Source of the DNA: Avibacterium volantium_A
GTDB lineage: Bacteria; Pseudomonadota; Gammaproteobacteria; Enterobacterales; Pasteurellaceae
DNA length: 64,000 bases
Assembly (NCBI RefSeq): GCF_049366555.1
Contig: NZ_JBMMGT010000006.1
Location: 39,830-103,829, forward strand
Direction: 5' to 3'
Below the pieces are notes generated by a model. It searched no databases. It was not told where the DNA came from and saw only the letters and a list, made by a program, of their open reading frames with translations. Both the position numbers and the translations under genes were made by a program. Below are positions 51,286-60,292 of this stretch, one piece after another. Each line of letters begins with the position of its first letter. Within the stretch, counting starts at the first letter, position 1.

Positions 51286-51861
51286 ATGAATATTCGTTGG
51301 AATATTGTTTTGTCGGTGATTGTCCTTGCATTACTCGCTTGGTTTTATAGCCTTCAGCAGAGTGATTCTGAAAAGCTTGCCGGCTTGATCAAATCAGAAG
51401 ATAGCCCTGAATATATTGGGGAGAAAATGCAAACGACAGTCTATTCACCTACAGGGGAAAAACAATATTTTGCTATCGCAAACAAAGTTGAACACTATAC
51501 GTCTAATGGAAACACAGATTTTCAGTATCCTGTGGTTTATCTTTATGATGTGCAAGATGAAACCTTAGGCACGCAAAGCTGGAAAATCAGTGCGAAAAAT
51601 GCCAAATTAACGAAAGATAATCTTTTATATTTAGAAGGTGATGTATTTGTGCAAAGCCTCTTGAGCAATTCCCGTTTGCAGAGCGTTAGTACAGAGCGCG
51701 CGACAATAAATCTAAAGACGCAAGATATTCGCTCTGATACAATGGCAACCATTACTGGCTTGAATTTTACCTCCAGTGGCTCACAGCTCACGGGAAATTT
51801 ACAGCAACAAATTGCAACCTTAAAGGAACAGGTGAAAACTCACTATGAAATTAACAAGTAA
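51286..51861 (+). CDS. lptC: LPS export system protein LptC
   Basis: 191 residues. A single N-terminal membrane helix (NIVLSVIVLALLAWFYSL) and a periplasmic beta-jellyroll (EYIGEKMQTTVYSPTGEKQYFAIANKVEHY). It receives LPS from LptBFG and passes it to LptA. The enteric upstream kdsC is not here. It overlaps lptA by 17 bp. Confidence 0.93.
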   Translation: MNIRWNIVLSVIVLALLAWFYSLQQSDSEKLAGLIKSEDSPEYIGEKMQTTVYSPTGEKQYFAIANKVEHYTSNGNTDFQYPVVYLYDVQDETLGTQSWKISAKNAKLTKDNLLYLEGDVFVQSLLSNSRLQSVSTERATINLKTQDIRSDTMATITGLNFTSSGSQLTGNLQQQIATLKEQVKTHYEINK

Positions 51862-52357
51862 ATCTCTTTTATTTTTTACCGCACTTATGACTTCAATGTC
51901 AGCTTTTGCGCTAAAAGATGATACCAATCAACCGATTAACATTGAATCTAACAATCAATCGTTGGATATGGAAAACCAAACGGTAACCTTTACCGATAAT
52001 GTGGTGATCACCCAAGGTTCTATTTTGATCAAAGCGGATAAAGTGGTGATTACGCGTCCACCTGAAAATTCCAACAAAAAAGAAACCGTAGATGCCTATG
52101 GCCGTCCTGTTACCTTTCATCAATTATTAGATGATGGCAAGCCTGTGGACGGCAAAGCGAATAAAGTGCATTACGATCTTGGTACAGAATTTTTAACCTT
52201 AACGGGCAATGCAGAATTAAAACAGCTAGACAGCAAAATCACAGGGCAATTAATCACTTATGATGTGAAAAAACAACAGCTAAAAGCCTCGGGTTCAAGC
52301 AAATCTCGTGTTAAAACCGTATTAATTCCTGCGCAATTAAACAGTAAAAAGAAATAG
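51845..52357 (+). CDS. lptA: Periplasmic LPS-bridge protein LptA
   Basis: 170 residues with signal peptide (LLFFTALMTSMSAFA). OstA-like beta-jellyroll: PINIESNNQSLDMENQTVTFTDNVVITQGS and LTLTGNAELKQLDSKITGQLITYDVKKQQ. Head-to-tail oligomers span the periplasm. An uptake signal (51878-51886) encodes TAL of its signal peptide. Confidence 0.95.
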   Translation: MKLTSKSLLFFTALMTSMSAFALKDDTNQPINIESNNQSLDMENQTVTFTDNVVITQGSILIKADKVVITRPPENSNKKETVDAYGRPVTFHQLLDDGKPVDGKANKVHYDLGTEFLTLTGNAELKQLDSKITGQLITYDVKKQQLKASGSSKSRVKTVLIPAQLNSKKK

Positions 52358-52366
52358 GATAGCCTT

Positions 52367-53092
52367 ATGCCAACGCTTTATGCAGAACATTTAGCCAAAA
52401 GCTACAAACATCGAAAAGTGGTTTCTGATGTCAGCTTAAATGTGAAATCAAATGAAATTGTCGGCTTGCTTGGGCCGAATGGTGCGGGCAAAACCACCAC
52501 GTTCTATATGGTTGTGGGCTTGGTGCAACAAGATGAAGGCAAAATTCGCATTGATGATGAAGATATTAGCTTGTTGCCAATGCACGATCGCGCCAGAAAA
52601 GGTGTGGGCTATTTGCCGCAAGAAGCGTCTATTTTCCGCCGTTTAAGCGTGTACGACAACCTAATGGCGGTGCTAGAAATTCGTAACGATCTCAATGCAC
52701 AACAACGCCGTGAAAGAGCGGAAGAATTAATCGAAGAATTTAACATTGGCCATATTCGCGATAACCTAGGGCAATCCCTTTCAGGTGGGGAACGCCGCCG
52801 TGTGGAAATTGCCCGCGCGTTAGCCGCCAATCCTAAATTTATTTTATTAGATGAACCTTTTGCTGGGGTCGATCCCATTTCTGTGATTGACATTAAAAAG
52901 ATTATTATGGATCTGCGCGATCGTGGTTTAGGCGTGCTAATTACCGACCACAACGTGCGCGAAACCCTTGATGTGTGCGAGCGCGCTTACATTGTAAGTG
53001 CAGGAAAAATGATCGCCACCGGCACGCCTGAAGAAGTGATGAATAACGAACAGGTGAAACGGGTTTATCTCGGTGAAGAATTTAAACTATAA
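52367..53092 (+). CDS. lptB: LPS export ABC transporter ATPase LptB
   Basis: 241 residues, full ABC ATPase: Walker A GPNGAGKTT, Q-loop GYLPQEASIF, signature LSGGERRR, Walker B FILLDEPFAGVDP, H-loop ITDHNVRETL. It powers LptBFG in the inner membrane. In enterics rpoN and hpf follow; here ptsN starts four bases later. Confidence 0.97.
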   Translation: MPTLYAEHLAKSYKHRKVVSDVSLNVKSNEIVGLLGPNGAGKTTTFYMVVGLVQQDEGKIRIDDEDISLLPMHDRARKGVGYLPQEASIFRRLSVYDNLMAVLEIRNDLNAQQRRERAEELIEEFNIGHIRDNLGQSLSGGERRRVEIARALAANPKFILLDEPFAGVDPISVIDIKKIIMDLRDRGLGVLITDHNVRETLDVCERAYIVSAGKMIATGTPEEVMNNEQVKRVYLGEEFKL

Positions 53093-53095
53093 CTT

Positions 53096-53656
53096 ATGAC
53101 AAAATTTACCCAATTACTTAGCCCTGAAAATATTCGCCAAGGACTGGTTTGCTCAAGTAAAAAGCGTGTTTTTGAAACCATTAGCCGCATTGTGGCGGAT
53201 CAAATCCACGGGGAAGATGATCCCGAACACAGCAGTTTTGACTGCTTATTTAACCGTGAAAAGCTGGGTAATTCAGGCTTAGGCAATGGCGTAGCAATGC
53301 CAAAAGGGCGTTTGCATACAGGCAATAAACCTGTTGCCGTGTTTTTGCAACTTGCCACGCCGATTGATTATGAAGCTGCTGATCACCGTGATGTGGATTT
53401 AATTTTTGCCTTGCTCATTCCCGCCGAAGCTTGTGGCGAATTTTCCCAATCAGTGTTACCTGAATTAGCGGAAAAATTGCTGGATAAATCCCTTTGCAAG
53501 CAGTTAAGAGCAGCACAAAGTGCGGAGGAAATTTGGCAAATTTTTGAGTATGCGGATAATCATTCTGATGACGAACAAGAAAGTGAGCAAGAAGCTGAAC
53601 TAAAAGCCGAACAACAAAATACACAGAATGAACAAGCGGTAGAAACAGAACAGTAA
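53096..53656 (+). CDS. ptsN: PtsN-like EIIA-Ntr protein lacking the phospho-acceptor histidine
   Basis: 186 residues. PTS EIIA type-2 domain (about 1-150) aligned by eye to E. coli PtsN: SKKRVFETIS, REKLGNSGLGNGVAMPKGRL, VFLQLATPIDYEAADHRDVDLIFALLIPAE and LRAAQSAEEIWQI. The residue equal to the phosphorylated His (IPHGKL) is Lys (MPKGRL, codon AAA at 53302-53304), so the protein cannot be phosphorylated there. An acidic Glu/Gln tail of about 30 residues ends it. It lies between lptB and rapZ, the conserved place for ptsN. Confidence 0.85.
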   Translation: MTKFTQLLSPENIRQGLVCSSKKRVFETISRIVADQIHGEDDPEHSSFDCLFNREKLGNSGLGNGVAMPKGRLHTGNKPVAVFLQLATPIDYEAADHRDVDLIFALLIPAEACGEFSQSVLPELAEKLLDKSLCKQLRAAQSAEEIWQIFEYADNHSDDEQESEQEAELKAEQQNTQNEQAVETEQ

Positions 53657-53679
53657 CAATCATTCAGGGGAGAAATCAG

Positions 53680-54537
53680 GTGGAAATCATCATTATTAGC
53701 GGACGTTCTGGCGCAGGCAAATCCGTTGCCTTGCGTGCCTTAGAAGACATTGGCTACTATTGTGTGGATAATCTCCCCGTCACCCTGCTGCCTGAGCTGG
53801 CAACGATTCTGGCGAAAAAACAATCCTCTGTGGCCATTAGCATTGATATTCGCAATCTTCCTTCTTCAAACGCGGAACTGGAACACAGCCTTGAGCAACT
53901 GCAACAACATCATCAGGTAAAAATTATTTTCCTAGATAGTGAACGCAATGCGCTAATCAAGCGTTATAGCGATTCTCGTCGCCTGCACCCGCTTTCCGTT
54001 GATTCCCTTTCCCTTGAAGCGGCCATTGATGCGGAACAGCAATATCTCACACCACTGATTGATGCCGCCAATTTAATTATTGACACAACCCATCTTTCCA
54101 CCCACGAACTGGCAGAACGCCTGCGCGAATTTTTGCTCGGGCATAAACAAAAAGCGTTAAAGATTATTGTCGAATCTTTTGGTTTTAAATACGGCATTCC
54201 GCTTGATGCTGATTATGTGTTTGATGTGCGTTTTCTGCCTAATCCTCACTGGAATCCCGAACTACGCCCAATGACTGGGTTAGAACAGCCTGTAATGGAT
54301 TTTCTCAACAAGCATAATGAAGTGAACCACTTTATTTATCTCACCCGCAATTACATTGAAACTTGGCTACCAATGTTAAAACAAAATAACCGCAGCTATC
54401 TCACCATCGCCATTGGTTGCACCGGCGGCAAACACCGCTCCGTTTACATTGCCCAACAAATCGGTGAATATTTCCAAGCCAAAGGGGAAAATGTACTAAT
54501 CCAGCACAAATCCTTGGAAAGTTTAAAGAAAATGTAA
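53680..54537 (+). CDS. rapZ: RNase adapter protein RapZ
   Basis: 285 residues. N-terminal P-loop ATPase-like domain (GRSGAGKSVALRALED) and C-terminal domain that in E. coli binds the sRNA GlmZ and glucosamine-6-phosphate (GCTGGKHRSVYIAQQI). It guides RNase E to GlmZ. The start is GTG 53680 after GGGGAG. In enterics npr follows; here a terminator follows. Confidence 0.94.
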   Translation: MEIIIISGRSGAGKSVALRALEDIGYYCVDNLPVTLLPELATILAKKQSSVAISIDIRNLPSSNAELEHSLEQLQQHHQVKIIFLDSERNALIKRYSDSRRLHPLSVDSLSLEAAIDAEQQYLTPLIDAANLIIDTTHLSTHELAERLREFLLGHKQKALKIIVESFGFKYGIPLDADYVFDVRFLPNPHWNPELRPMTGLEQPVMDFLNKHNEVNHFIYLTRNYIETWLPMLKQNNRSYLTIAIGCTGGKHRSVYIAQQIGEYFQAKGENVLIQHKSLESLKKM

Positions 54538-54585
54538 TTCAATGATCTTAGTTTATCGAACATAGCAAAGGTAATTTTAGTTGAA

Positions 54586-54620
54586 ACTAAAAAGGCGGAA
54601 AAATTTCCGCCTTATTTTTT
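54586..54620. terminator. Bidirectional terminator between rapZ and lysC
   Basis: AAGGCGGA (54592-54599) / TCCGCCTT (54606-54613), 6-nt loop, flanked by A-run and T-run. Confidence 0.87.
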
Positions 54621-54623
54621 ATA

Positions 54624-55982
54624 TTATTCAAACAAATTCAAATGCAATGCTCTGACTACATCATCAGCTTGTTCGCTTTGGACTAACATACAAATATTGT
54701 TGGTGCTTGCGCCGTAGCTGATCATTCGTACGTTGTAGCCTTCTAGGGTATCGAAAATTTGTTTTGCGATGCCAGAAGTGATGTGCAGATCATTACCCAC
54801 CAATGCCACTAAAGATAAGCCTGTATCCACTTTCACGCTAGACACTTCTCTTAATTCCGCGAGCAATTCTGGCGAGAGCATTTCCGCGCCTGATGAAGCA
54901 GATCCTGTTTTGTCTAAAGTGAGTGCGACGCTTACTTCAGAAGTGGTGATGGTATCCACAGAAATTTTGTGTTTCGCTAAAATATTGAACACATTTGCTA
55001 AGAAACCTTGTGCGTGTAGCATACTAAGGCTAGAAAGGGTTACCAAGGTTTGATCACGGCGTAATGCAATTGCACGGAAGGTTGGACGTGGTTGTGGATC
55101 TTTGGTTACCCAAGTACCGCCATCTTGTGGGGCTTTGCTTGATCCTACGAACACAGGGATATTGCTGCGAACCGCTGGAAGCAAGGTTGCAGGGTGTAAC
55201 ACTTTCGCCCCAAATGTTGCCATTTCTGCGGCTTCCGCAAAGCTCATTGTGTCAATGCGTTGTGCTGCTGGCACAATGCGTGGATCGGTGGTGTAAATAC
55301 CCGCTACGTCCGTCCAAATTAATACGTCTTTGGCGTTTAACACTTCTGCTAAAAGTGCCGCAGAATAATCACTACCGCCACGCCCTAAGGTGGTGGTTTT
55401 GCCTTGTGGATCGCGTCCAATAAAGCCCTGCGTGATAATCATTGTGTCGTTGTCTTGAGCAAGAATCGGTTTTAATAGCGTATCGCTATTTTTCTGCGTT
55501 TGCTCGTCATCTGGCGCGGCTTTACCGAAATGGCTGTTGGTTGCCACAATGGTACGCACGTCCACCCAAACGGCTTTTGCGCCAAGCTCTTTTAACACTT
55601 GAACGAAAAGCAAGGTGGACATCATTTCCCCTTGGCAGATCAATTCGTCTGTTAAAGCCGGTGAAGCAGCCACGCTTGCGGCATCAGCCAAGCTTTCGAT
55701 ATGTTTTAAAATTTCTTCAATTTTTGCCCGCACTTCGCTGTCATCTTTAAGTTCAGCTAAAATCGCTTCTTCAATTTGACGCACTTCTGCGATGAGCTTT
55801 GCTCGTTCTTCTGCGTCTTTACCATTAGCAAGCGCAACCAATAAATTGGTGATACCTGCCGAAGCCGAAAGCACCACCACACGCGTATTAGGATCTGCCG
55901 TTACAATATTTGCACAAGCACTCATTGCGCTATGATTTGCAACGCTAGTTCCACCGAATTTTGCCACAGAGAGAGTTGACAT
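54624..55982 (-). CDS. lysC: Aspartokinase III, lysine-sensitive type
   Basis: 452 residues. It phosphorylates aspartate, the entry step to lysine, threonine and methionine. Amino-acid kinase domain (VAKFGGTSVAN, ITQGFIGRDPQGKTTTLGRGGSDYSAALLAE) followed by two ACT regions (about 310-450). Monofunctional: no homoserine dehydrogenase. Length and ending fit LysC. Its leader lacks the AGAGG-type lysine riboswitch core. Confidence 0.93.
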   Translation of the reverse strand: MSTLSVAKFGGTSVANHSAMSACANIVTADPNTRVVVLSASAGITNLLVALANGKDAEERAKLIAEVRQIEEAILAELKDDSEVRAKIEEILKHIESLADAASVAASPALTDELICQGEMMSTLLFVQVLKELGAKAVWVDVRTIVATNSHFGKAAPDDEQTQKNSDTLLKPILAQDNDTMIITQGFIGRDPQGKTTTLGRGGSDYSAALLAEVLNAKDVLIWTDVAGIYTTDPRIVPAAQRIDTMSFAEAAEMATFGAKVLHPATLLPAVRSNIPVFVGSSKAPQDGGTWVTKDPQPRPTFRAIALRRDQTLVTLSSLSMLHAQGFLANVFNILAKHKISVDTITTSEVSVALTLDKTGSASSGAEMLSPELLAELREVSSVKVDTGLSLVALVGNDLHITSGIAKQIFDTLEGYNVRMISYGASTNNICMLVQSEQADDVVRALHLNLFE

Positions 55983-56081
55983 AGTTTTACCTTCCTATAA
56001 AAAATCAATGATGTTGTATTAGAATGCCCTAGAAATAACGATTTCATTAAACATTGTCAAATATTATTTTATAAAATTAAA

Positions 56082-56112
56082 TAAAAACGTCATTTTTAAA
56101 ATGACGTTTTGA
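56082..56112 (-). terminator. proA terminator
   Basis: Near-perfect palindrome AAAACGTCATTTT (56084-56096) / AAAATGACGTTTT (56098-56110). The minus strand then reads TATTTAATTTTAT. It lies between proA and lysC. Confidence 0.82.
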
Positions 56113-56167
56113 TATTATAAAATTTTAGCCCGAATAATCGAATAATTTTCAATTTCTTCCTAAAGGA

Positions 56168-57424
56168 TTAAGGGCGTGCTAAATAATCCCCTACGCCCAC
56201 CCATTTGTAAGACGTGAGCGCTTCTAATCCCATTGGCCCACGGGAATGGAGTTTTTGTGTACTCACCGCCACTTCCGCACCTAAGCCAAATTGTCCGCCA
56301 TCGGTAAAACGAGTGCTTGCATTGACATACACCGCTGCACTGTCCACTTGATTGATAAATTGTTGCGCAAGAGGTTGCGAGCTAGTTAAGATCGCATCAG
56401 AATGTTGCGTACCATATTGATTAATAAAGGCCACCGCTTCATCAATATCTTTAACAATCACCACGTTGAGATCAGGCGAACCCCATTCTTGTTGCAAATC
56501 CTGCTCTTGCAATGGCACAACTTGCGCGCCCGCATTGCTTAAAATAGAAAGTGCGGTGGAATTTGCGTGAAATTTTATTTTCGATTGGCTAAATTCCGCC
56601 AACATAGGCAAAAATTGCGCGGCAATGCTTTCTTGCACCAACAAGGTTTCAAGGGTATTACAAGTGCTTGGGCGCTGTGTTTTAGCGTTGCTAATCACCG
56701 CTAAGGCACGCTTTAAATCGGCACTTTCTTCCACGAAAGTATGGCATACGCCCACGCCCCCAACGATCACAGGAATGGTGGAGTTTTCTTTACAAAGCTG
56801 ATGTAAGCCCGCGCCGCCCCTTGGAATAAGCATATCCACATAGCGATCCAGTTTCATTAATTGCATCACTAAATCGCGGTTTGGATCAGTAATGGCTTGC
56901 ACGGCATATTGCGGTAAATTGGCTTGTAATAAGGCTTGTTGCACCACTTCGACTAAAATTTTGTTGGAATGTTGGGTTTCCTTGCCGCCGCGTAAAATCA
57001 CTGCATTGCCTGTTTTTAAGCATAAGCTAGCAACATCAATGGTTACGTTTGGTCGCGCTTCATAAATGGTTGCCACCACCCCTAAAGGCACGCGCACACG
57101 TTCAATTTTTAGTCCGCTGTCTAACGTACCGCCGTCAATGATTTTACCCACTGGATCGGGCAGAGAAATAATATGACGAACATCTTGTGCAATGGCGTGT
57201 AGCCGTTCTGGCGTGAGCAATAGGCGATCAATCAAGGCTTCCGACAAACCATTTTGTTGAGCGGCTTGAATGTCTTTTTCATTTTCCGCCAAAATGCGAT
57301 CGGCTTGTTGTTCTAATTGCTCAGCGATACATTGCAGCGCGTGATTTTTTTCTTTCTCGCTACATTGCGCCAACACGAAAGCCGCTTGTTTGGCTTGTTT
57401 ACCCATTTCTACTAAATTCGTCAT
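56168..57424 (-). CDS. proA: Glutamate-5-semialdehyde dehydrogenase (gamma-glutamyl phosphate reductase)
   Basis: 418 residues. It reduces gamma-glutamyl phosphate with NADPH in proline synthesis. Aldehyde dehydrogenase fold; the catalytic Cys is in RPSTCNTLETLLV, and YEARPNVTIDVASLCLKTGNA is canonical. It follows yicG by 21 bp. proB is not adjacent. An uptake signal lies in the middle (56549-56557), encoding STALS. Confidence 0.95.
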   Translation of the reverse strand: MTNLVEMGKQAKQAAFVLAQCSEKEKNHALQCIAEQLEQQADRILAENEKDIQAAQQNGLSEALIDRLLLTPERLHAIAQDVRHIISLPDPVGKIIDGGTLDSGLKIERVRVPLGVVATIYEARPNVTIDVASLCLKTGNAVILRGGKETQHSNKILVEVVQQALLQANLPQYAVQAITDPNRDLVMQLMKLDRYVDMLIPRGGAGLHQLCKENSTIPVIVGGVGVCHTFVEESADLKRALAVISNAKTQRPSTCNTLETLLVQESIAAQFLPMLAEFSQSKIKFHANSTALSILSNAGAQVVPLQEQDLQQEWGSPDLNVVIVKDIDEAVAFINQYGTQHSDAILTSSQPLAQQFINQVDSAAVYVNASTRFTDGGQFGLGAEVAVSTQKLHSRGPMGLEALTSYKWVGVGDYLARP

Positions 57425-57445
57425 TGTTTATCCTTATTTTAATTT

Positions 57446-58117
57446 TTATTTGATTTTTTTCGGCAGTTTGTCATCGGCTTGATTTTCGGCAATTTCCTGC
57501 TCTTGATAATCGAACACTGGCAAATGCCACTCAAAACGAATGGCGAGCAAGCGAATGGTAAAACCGCAAGCGAGCGTTACCACGATCACGATATTGTGAT
57601 TAATATTCAATTGAAGCAAGCCAATATAAATACTTGCCGCCAGCAATGCAACACTGGCATACAGCTCTTTTTGGAAGACAAGAGGAATGCGGTTGCACAG
57701 TAAATCTCGCAATACGCCACCAAATGCGCCAGTGATAATTGCTGCGATAATTGCAATAATAAAACTATGCCCCATATCTAATGCAATCTGCGTACCGATA
57801 ATGGAAAACACGATAAGCCCTAAGGCATCTAGCACTAAGAAAATGGTACGAAAATAGCGCATAAAATGGCGAATGAACGGTGCAATCACCACCGTTAGCA
57901 CTGCGGCGCTGGCAACAATAATAAAATAATGAGGATTTTTCACCCAGCCAAGGGGATAATGCCCCAGCAGCACATCGCGCACTGAGCCACCGCCAATAGC
58001 TGTCATTGAGGCGATGATTACGACTCCGAAAATATCCATTTTTTCTCGCCCAGCAGCTAATGCACCAGTAATGGCTTCGGCGGTAATACCAATCAGATAT
58101 AAAATGCTTAGTAGCAT
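57446..58117 (-). CDS. yicG: TRIC-type cation channel family protein YicG (UPF0126)
   Basis: 223 residues from ATG 58117, the start of E. coli YicG-like proteins. ATG 58129 upstream overlaps the AAGGA that serves as Shine-Dalgarno. Seven membrane segments formed by two inverted repeats, each with a GGG/GG-VRD motif (AIGGGSVRDVLLG and AFGGVLRDLLCN). Bacterial TRIC proteins conduct monovalent cations in vitro; physiological role unclear. Confidence 0.86.
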   Translation of the reverse strand: MLLSILYLIGITAEAITGALAAGREKMDIFGVVIIASMTAIGGGSVRDVLLGHYPLGWVKNPHYFIIVASAAVLTVVIAPFIRHFMRYFRTIFLVLDALGLIVFSIIGTQIALDMGHSFIIAIIAAIITGAFGGVLRDLLCNRIPLVFQKELYASVALLAASIYIGLLQLNINHNIVIVVTLACGFTIRLLAIRFEWHLPVFDYQEQEIAENQADDKLPKKIK

Positions 58118-58130
58118 AAATTCCTTCATT

Positions 58131-58215
58131 AAAGTGCGGTGAAAATTTTTGTTATTTTAGGGGGGAATATGCCCTATAACAAGGAGAAAAATTTATAGAT
58201 TTTTGACCGCACTTT
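58131..58215. repeat. Inverted uptake-signal pair with nested hairpin in a divergent promoter region
   Basis: AAAGTGCGGT (58131-58140) and ACCGCACTT (58206-58214) face each other. Between them TTGTTAT-ttt-AGGG (58149-58162) pairs with CCCTATAACAA (58172-58182). Confidence 0.65.
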
Positions 58216-58262
58216 TAAATTTCTGCATAATGTGCCACCTATTTGGATAAAAAGGAAAAATT

Positions 58263-59075
58263 ATGTCAGAAAGCCAATCTAAATCTTTCACTTTTATGTT
58301 AAGCGCCATTCCACTTTGTTTGTTAATTTTGGTGGATAGCTTTGCATTATTTTTGCAAGGGCAACCCAAAGCCATTTCTCATTTGAGCTTAGCGGTGCTT
58401 GCGACGCAATTATTATGTGTACTGGTGTTTCATAAAGGACAAATTTGTAACGGGCAACGAGGGCGTTTGGTCAAGGTCAATGGCTATTTGTTCGTTTATT
58501 GGGGATTTTGGCTGCTGCTAAGTTTATTCTCAAATTATCATTATGTGCTGACGGATATGGTGAGCCTGTGCGGTATTGGGCTTTCACTGGCAATTTGGTT
58601 TCAACCGACAGATACGCAATTACGTCAATCTATTTTATTATTGGGTGCATTGTTAGGTGTGCTTGGCGTGGTCGTTTATTCCTTGATTTTTCTACAACTC
58701 CCTTGGCTTGCTTTACTGCCTTACAATTTCTTCGGGCAACTCTTTATGGGCGTGATTCTGGCAAATCTCTTTTTGGTGATTGCGAAAAACCGCTTGCAAG
58801 GTTTCATCGCCTTATTGCCTCTTGTGATGATGATTTTTTTATTATTGAATGGCATTTTATCTACAGTATTAATTTACCTTGCACATCAAAGTGCGGTGGT
58901 TTTTTATAACGAATTTGCCTTGGGGCTTTATTTCTTCCTACATTTAGTGCTAGTGGCAATCATTGCATTGCCGATTTTGACGAAAACTAAATTGAGTTAT
59001 CCAACATTATCATTGCTCTTTTTCATCGCTTTGAGTTTGCCTATTTGGGCGAATTTTAGTTTGATTGCTAGATAA
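58263..59075 (+). CDS. Uncharacterised polytopic membrane protein
   Basis: 270 residues and about nine hydrophobic segments covering nearly the whole chain, with short hydrophilic loops (QICNGQRGRLVKVNG, QPTDTQLRQ). I recognise no family motif. AAGG lies upstream of ATG 58263. Convergent with obgE through a shared terminator and divergent from yicG. An uptake signal at 58889-58897 encodes QSAVVF. Codon use and uptake signal look native. Possibly a Pasteurellaceae-restricted protein; that is inference. Confidence 0.75.
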   Translation: MSESQSKSFTFMLSAIPLCLLILVDSFALFLQGQPKAISHLSLAVLATQLLCVLVFHKGQICNGQRGRLVKVNGYLFVYWGFWLLLSLFSNYHYVLTDMVSLCGIGLSLAIWFQPTDTQLRQSILLLGALLGVLGVVVYSLIFLQLPWLALLPYNFFGQLFMGVILANLFLVIAKNRLQGFIALLPLVMMIFLLLNGILSTVLIYLAHQSAVVFYNEFALGLYFFLHLVLVAIIALPILTKTKLSYPTLSLLFFIALSLPIWANFSLIAR

Positions 59076-59079
59076 AGAT

Positions 59080-59112
59080 AAAAAATAGGGCAGAAAATTC
59101 TGCCCTTATTGT
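59080..59112. terminator. Bidirectional terminator between the membrane protein gene and obgE
   Basis: AGGGCAGA (59087-59094) / TCTGCCCT (59099-59106), AAAT loop, A-rich left flank and TATTG right flank. Confidence 0.82.
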
Positions 59113-60284
59113 TATGGTTTATAAATAATTTCTACGCCTTCATCATCTTCATCTGACCAATCATCCCAATCATCATCTTCATCATCAAATTGATGTTCAG
59201 CAAGTTGTTCTTGATGATAGTCATCCCATTTGAACTTCACTTCTTCTGGGTTCTCTGGTTGTTTTTCTTCCTCTCTTGGGTGAGCGTCTAAATAATCCAT
59301 AATATCACGGCAGAGTGCTGGCACATTTTTTCCTGTCGCAGCGGAAATGAGGTAATAATCGCCCTCCCAACCTAAACGTTCAAGGATTTCTTTTGCTCGC
59401 TCGTGCGCTTCTTCATCGGACATTGTGTCGATTTTGTTAAACACGAGCCATTGGGTTTTCTCGGCAAGTTTTTCGCTATATTGGAAAAGCTCGCTTTCAA
59501 TAATGGCAATGTTATCCGCAGGATCGCTACCATCAATTGGGTTGATGTCCACAAGGTGAATGAGGACGCGACAACGCTCTAAATGTTTTAAGAAACGAAT
59601 ACCTAAGCCCGCCCCTTCAGCAGCACCTTCGATTAAACCTGGAATATCCGCAATCACAAAGCTACGGTTTTCATCAACCCGAGCTACGCCTAAACTTGGC
59701 ACAAGGGTGGTGAATGGGTAATCTGCCACTTTCGGCTTGGCTGCGGAAACAGCACGAATAAAGGTAGATTTCCCTGCATTCGGCAAGCCAAGCATACCCA
59801 CATCAGCGAGCAACATTAATTCCAATAACAAATCACGTTTTTCGCCCGCTGTGCCGTTGGTTTTTTGTCGTGGCGCACGGTTTACTGAAGATTTAAAACG
59901 GGTGTTGCCTAAACCGTGATAGCCACCTTTGGCAATCAGCATTTTGGCACCGTGTTTGGTTAAATCCCCGAGGATTTCTTTGGTGTCGTTATCAATCGCA
60001 CGCGTTCCTACTGGCACTCTTAGTGTGATGTCTTTACCACGGCGCCCTGTGCAGTCTGAGCTGCGACCATTTTCACCACGTCCTGCGGCAAAACGTTTTT
60101 CAAAACGGTAGTCGATCAGGGTGTTAAGGTTTTCATCGGCAACAAGATACACATCGCCACCATCACCGCCATCACCGCCATCAGGCCCACCTTTCGGGAT
60201 AAATTTTTCGCGGCGGAAGCTCACACAGCCGTTTCCGCCATCACCAGCCTCAACACGAATCAAGGCTTCATCAATAAACTTCAT
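59112..60284 (-). CDS. obgE: GTPase ObgE/CgtA
   Basis: 390 residues. Essential GTPase of late 50S assembly and stress control. Glycine-rich Obg domain (VEAGDGGNGCVSFRREKFIPKGGPDGGDGG region, 8-45), then the G domain with G1 GLPNAGKST, G3 DIPGLIEGA and NKID. The acidic C-terminal tail (DDEDDDWDDWSDEDDE) is typical of gamma-proteobacteria. Eight bases after eamA. Confidence 0.96.
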   Translation of the reverse strand: MKFIDEALIRVEAGDGGNGCVSFRREKFIPKGGPDGGDGGDGGDVYLVADENLNTLIDYRFEKRFAAGRGENGRSSDCTGRRGKDITLRVPVGTRAIDNDTKEILGDLTKHGAKMLIAKGGYHGLGNTRFKSSVNRAPRQKTNGTAGEKRDLLLELMLLADVGMLGLPNAGKSTFIRAVSAAKPKVADYPFTTLVPSLGVARVDENRSFVIADIPGLIEGAAEGAGLGIRFLKHLERCRVLIHLVDINPIDGSDPADNIAIIESELFQYSEKLAEKTQWLVFNKIDTMSDEEAHERAKEILERLGWEGDYYLISAATGKNVPALCRDIMDYLDAHPREEEKQPENPEEVKFKWDDYHQEQLAEHQFDDEDDDWDDWSDEDDEGVEIIYKP

Positions 60285-60292
60285 TTTTTCTC

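Noticed and set aside
53632..53640. One Actinobacillus-type uptake motif (ACAAGCGGT) in ptsN
   Set aside because: I noticed only this one copy; the Haemophilus-type motif dominates, so chance is the simplest explanation.
55983..56167. Possible lysine riboswitch upstream of lysC
   Set aside because: The AGAGG-type conserved core is not found, and much of the gap is the proA terminator.
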